From assembly GCA_014885115.2 (NCBI GenBank), contig WKLE02002525.1, forward strand, positions 1 through 20,122: a DNA stretch of 20,122 bases, in the 5' to 3' direction. Positions 18,991 to 20,122 of the stretch are shown one piece after another (the stretch's first letter is position 1; each line of letters begins with the position of its first letter). The translations under genes were made by a program, and so were the position numbers. The stretch is from Asterionellopsis glacialis. Its lineage: Eukaryota; Bacillariophyta; Plagiogrammaphyceae; Rhaphoneidales; Asterionellopsidaceae. Under the pieces are notes generated by a model. That model saw nothing but the letters and a program-made list of their open reading frames with translations. It ran no database searches and was not told the DNA's origin.

Positions 18991-20122
18991 ATGAAAGTTG
19001 TTACACCTAACCAAGGCAATGGTCGAAGCTACCTGCCGCCTCCTATCCTGCTCGAAATTCCAAGTACGGAAGAGCAGAAGCTAGCTAAGGTGCAGTACAC
19101 AAAAGTTAGCCTGTTATCGAATCCCGGAGATCAAAACTTGGAAGAGAAGTATGCTATGGAGTTTCCGTACTTTAATCATGGATCTCCTAGAGAACTACTG
19201 GATTGGTTCAATAATCTGGACCAACTAACATCTAAAGAGTACCAAGCTGCTCTCCACATGCTAAATGGCTACTTAGAGAAGTTCCCTGGAGCAGAAGAGA
19301 ACTCAAAGCTCTCCAATGAAGAACTACTAGAAATCCTTGAATTAGGAATTTTCAATACGTGGAGCAAGGAAATGACCCGTCAAGGATTCGACCCTCAGGA
19401 CAAAGGCCTGCCAGCGTTTCTGGAATTTCTGGAATGTATGGAAGTTACGGATGATCTACCAGATCTGTCAGGTCCTAAGTCCAAAGATAAACCGCCTTGT
19501 AAGGACGAACCTAACAATCCAACAAACGGCCGAGACAGTAAAGACTATAAGGCGAATAAAGGCAAACGCAAGTACTGCAAAATTCACAAAAATGGTTCTC
19601 ACGATACCAGTGAATGCTGTGCCTGAGACAAGTACATCAATCAACATCAGAAAGATGGCAGCAAGGAAGAACAGCCAAAGTACAAGCGCCTGTGGTACAA
19701 CAAGCACAACAAGCAGGAATTGAATGCCATCATGGTTCAAGTCAAAGACTTATTGACTCAGGACTCGTCTAGTAAGAATAAGCGCAAACACAGTGATAAC
19801 AATGAGAATTCTGATGACACCGATACTGATGTAGAACAATGCTACAACTTCAACTTCAATACGTTAAGTATTGATAGCAATGAAGAATGAGATATAACCC
19901 CCATAGCAAATAACGTAGCAAATAACGTAGAAAACGAATTATATAACTACAAAATGCCTAATATTCTGTCTTGTAATACTTTCTGGGACTTACATAGTCC
20001 GAGAAAACAGTCCAAAACTAAGCACACCCGTCCGGTAATGGTCGCGTTGATGTTAGTACATAAAGGCCGTATGCAGAAAACCAAACCACTTAAAGTACTT
20101 TTAGATTCTGGCACTTCAGCCA
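18991..20122 (+). pseudogene. Ty3/gypsy-type Gag and start of protease, two in-frame TGA codons, cut by window end
   Basis: Starting at ATG 18991, one frame runs to the window end. Residues 40-120 hold a capsid-like segment (FNHGSPRELLDWFNNLDQL) typical of gypsy-type Gag. Around residues 189-210 is a variant zinc knuckle of the type C-x2-H-x4-H-x4-C (KYCKIHKNGSHDTSEC). TGA at 19624-19626 interrupts just after it. The same frame continues with basic and then Asp/Asn/Ser-rich sequence to a TGA at 19888-19890. It goes on through a 12-bp tandem repeat (19905-19928) to KPLKVLLDSGTSA, whose D-S-G is the active site of a retroviral-type aspartic protease. Both TGA codons would be Arg as CGA. Gag packages the RNA and the protease cuts the polyprotein. 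Reverse transcriptase and integrase would follow outside the window. This copy is probably inactive unless the stops are read through. Confidence 0.8.

Noticed and set aside
19468..19740. Minus-strand hydrophobic frame opposite gag
   Set aside because: It is a shadow of the Lys/Asn/Thr-rich Gag tail, which has a clear motif and frame on the + strand.
1..20122. tRNA, rRNA, CRISPR array or bacterial operon features
   Set aside because: None seen. No tRNA T-loop signature in a plausible cloverleaf, no regular repeat-spacer array, and the spliced gene argues against a bacterial source.

Overview
This looks like nuclear DNA of a diatom or a related stramenopile. It is AT-rich (roughly one third G+C by eye). 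It holds one intact-looking gene split by short GT-AG introns, and most of the rest is decayed mobile DNA. The decayed copies include Ty3/gypsy-type LTR elements, a LINE-type element, a Penelope-like reverse transcriptase, and a multi-copy transposase-like protein that I associate mainly with diatom genomes. The organism call is an inference from gene style and repeat families; no rRNA or other marker gene is present.

Bases 1-2,060 hold two dead retroelement pieces facing each other: the tail of a gypsy integrase on + and a LINE-type reverse transcriptase on -. Quiet AT-rich DNA follows. Bases 2,060-10,150 look like the ruin of one large transposon. A long broken reading frame of unknown function (about 10,149 to 7,612, -) lies upstream of a broken transposase-like frame (7,083 to 2,919, -). 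That frame faces a short broken frame on + (about 2,383-2,724) with a peptidase-like look. A Penelope-like retroelement on + (about 4,141-5,788) has landed inside the transposase frame.

Bases 10,150-13,950 have no recognisable gene. They carry repeat structures: a 108-bp direct duplication, an inverted repeat with arms of about 105 bp, a second element with perfect 20-bp inverted ends, and a polypurine tract.

Bases 13,958-16,223 (-) hold the only gene that reads as functional: a four-exon, 594-residue type II membrane protein of the GDP-fucose O-fucosyltransferase-like type, probably working in the secretory pathway. Right upstream of it (16,356-17,318) is a probable small DNA transposon with 21-bp inverted ends and internal repeats.

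Bases 17,396-20,122 hold a probable solo LTR. A second LTR of the same family follows, joined to a gag-protease frame that runs off the window. That frame is one continuous reading frame with two in-frame TGA codons. Across all the dead elements most stop codons look like C-to-T changes, and the two LTRs differ in the same way, which suggests decay of (possibly methylated) cytosines.
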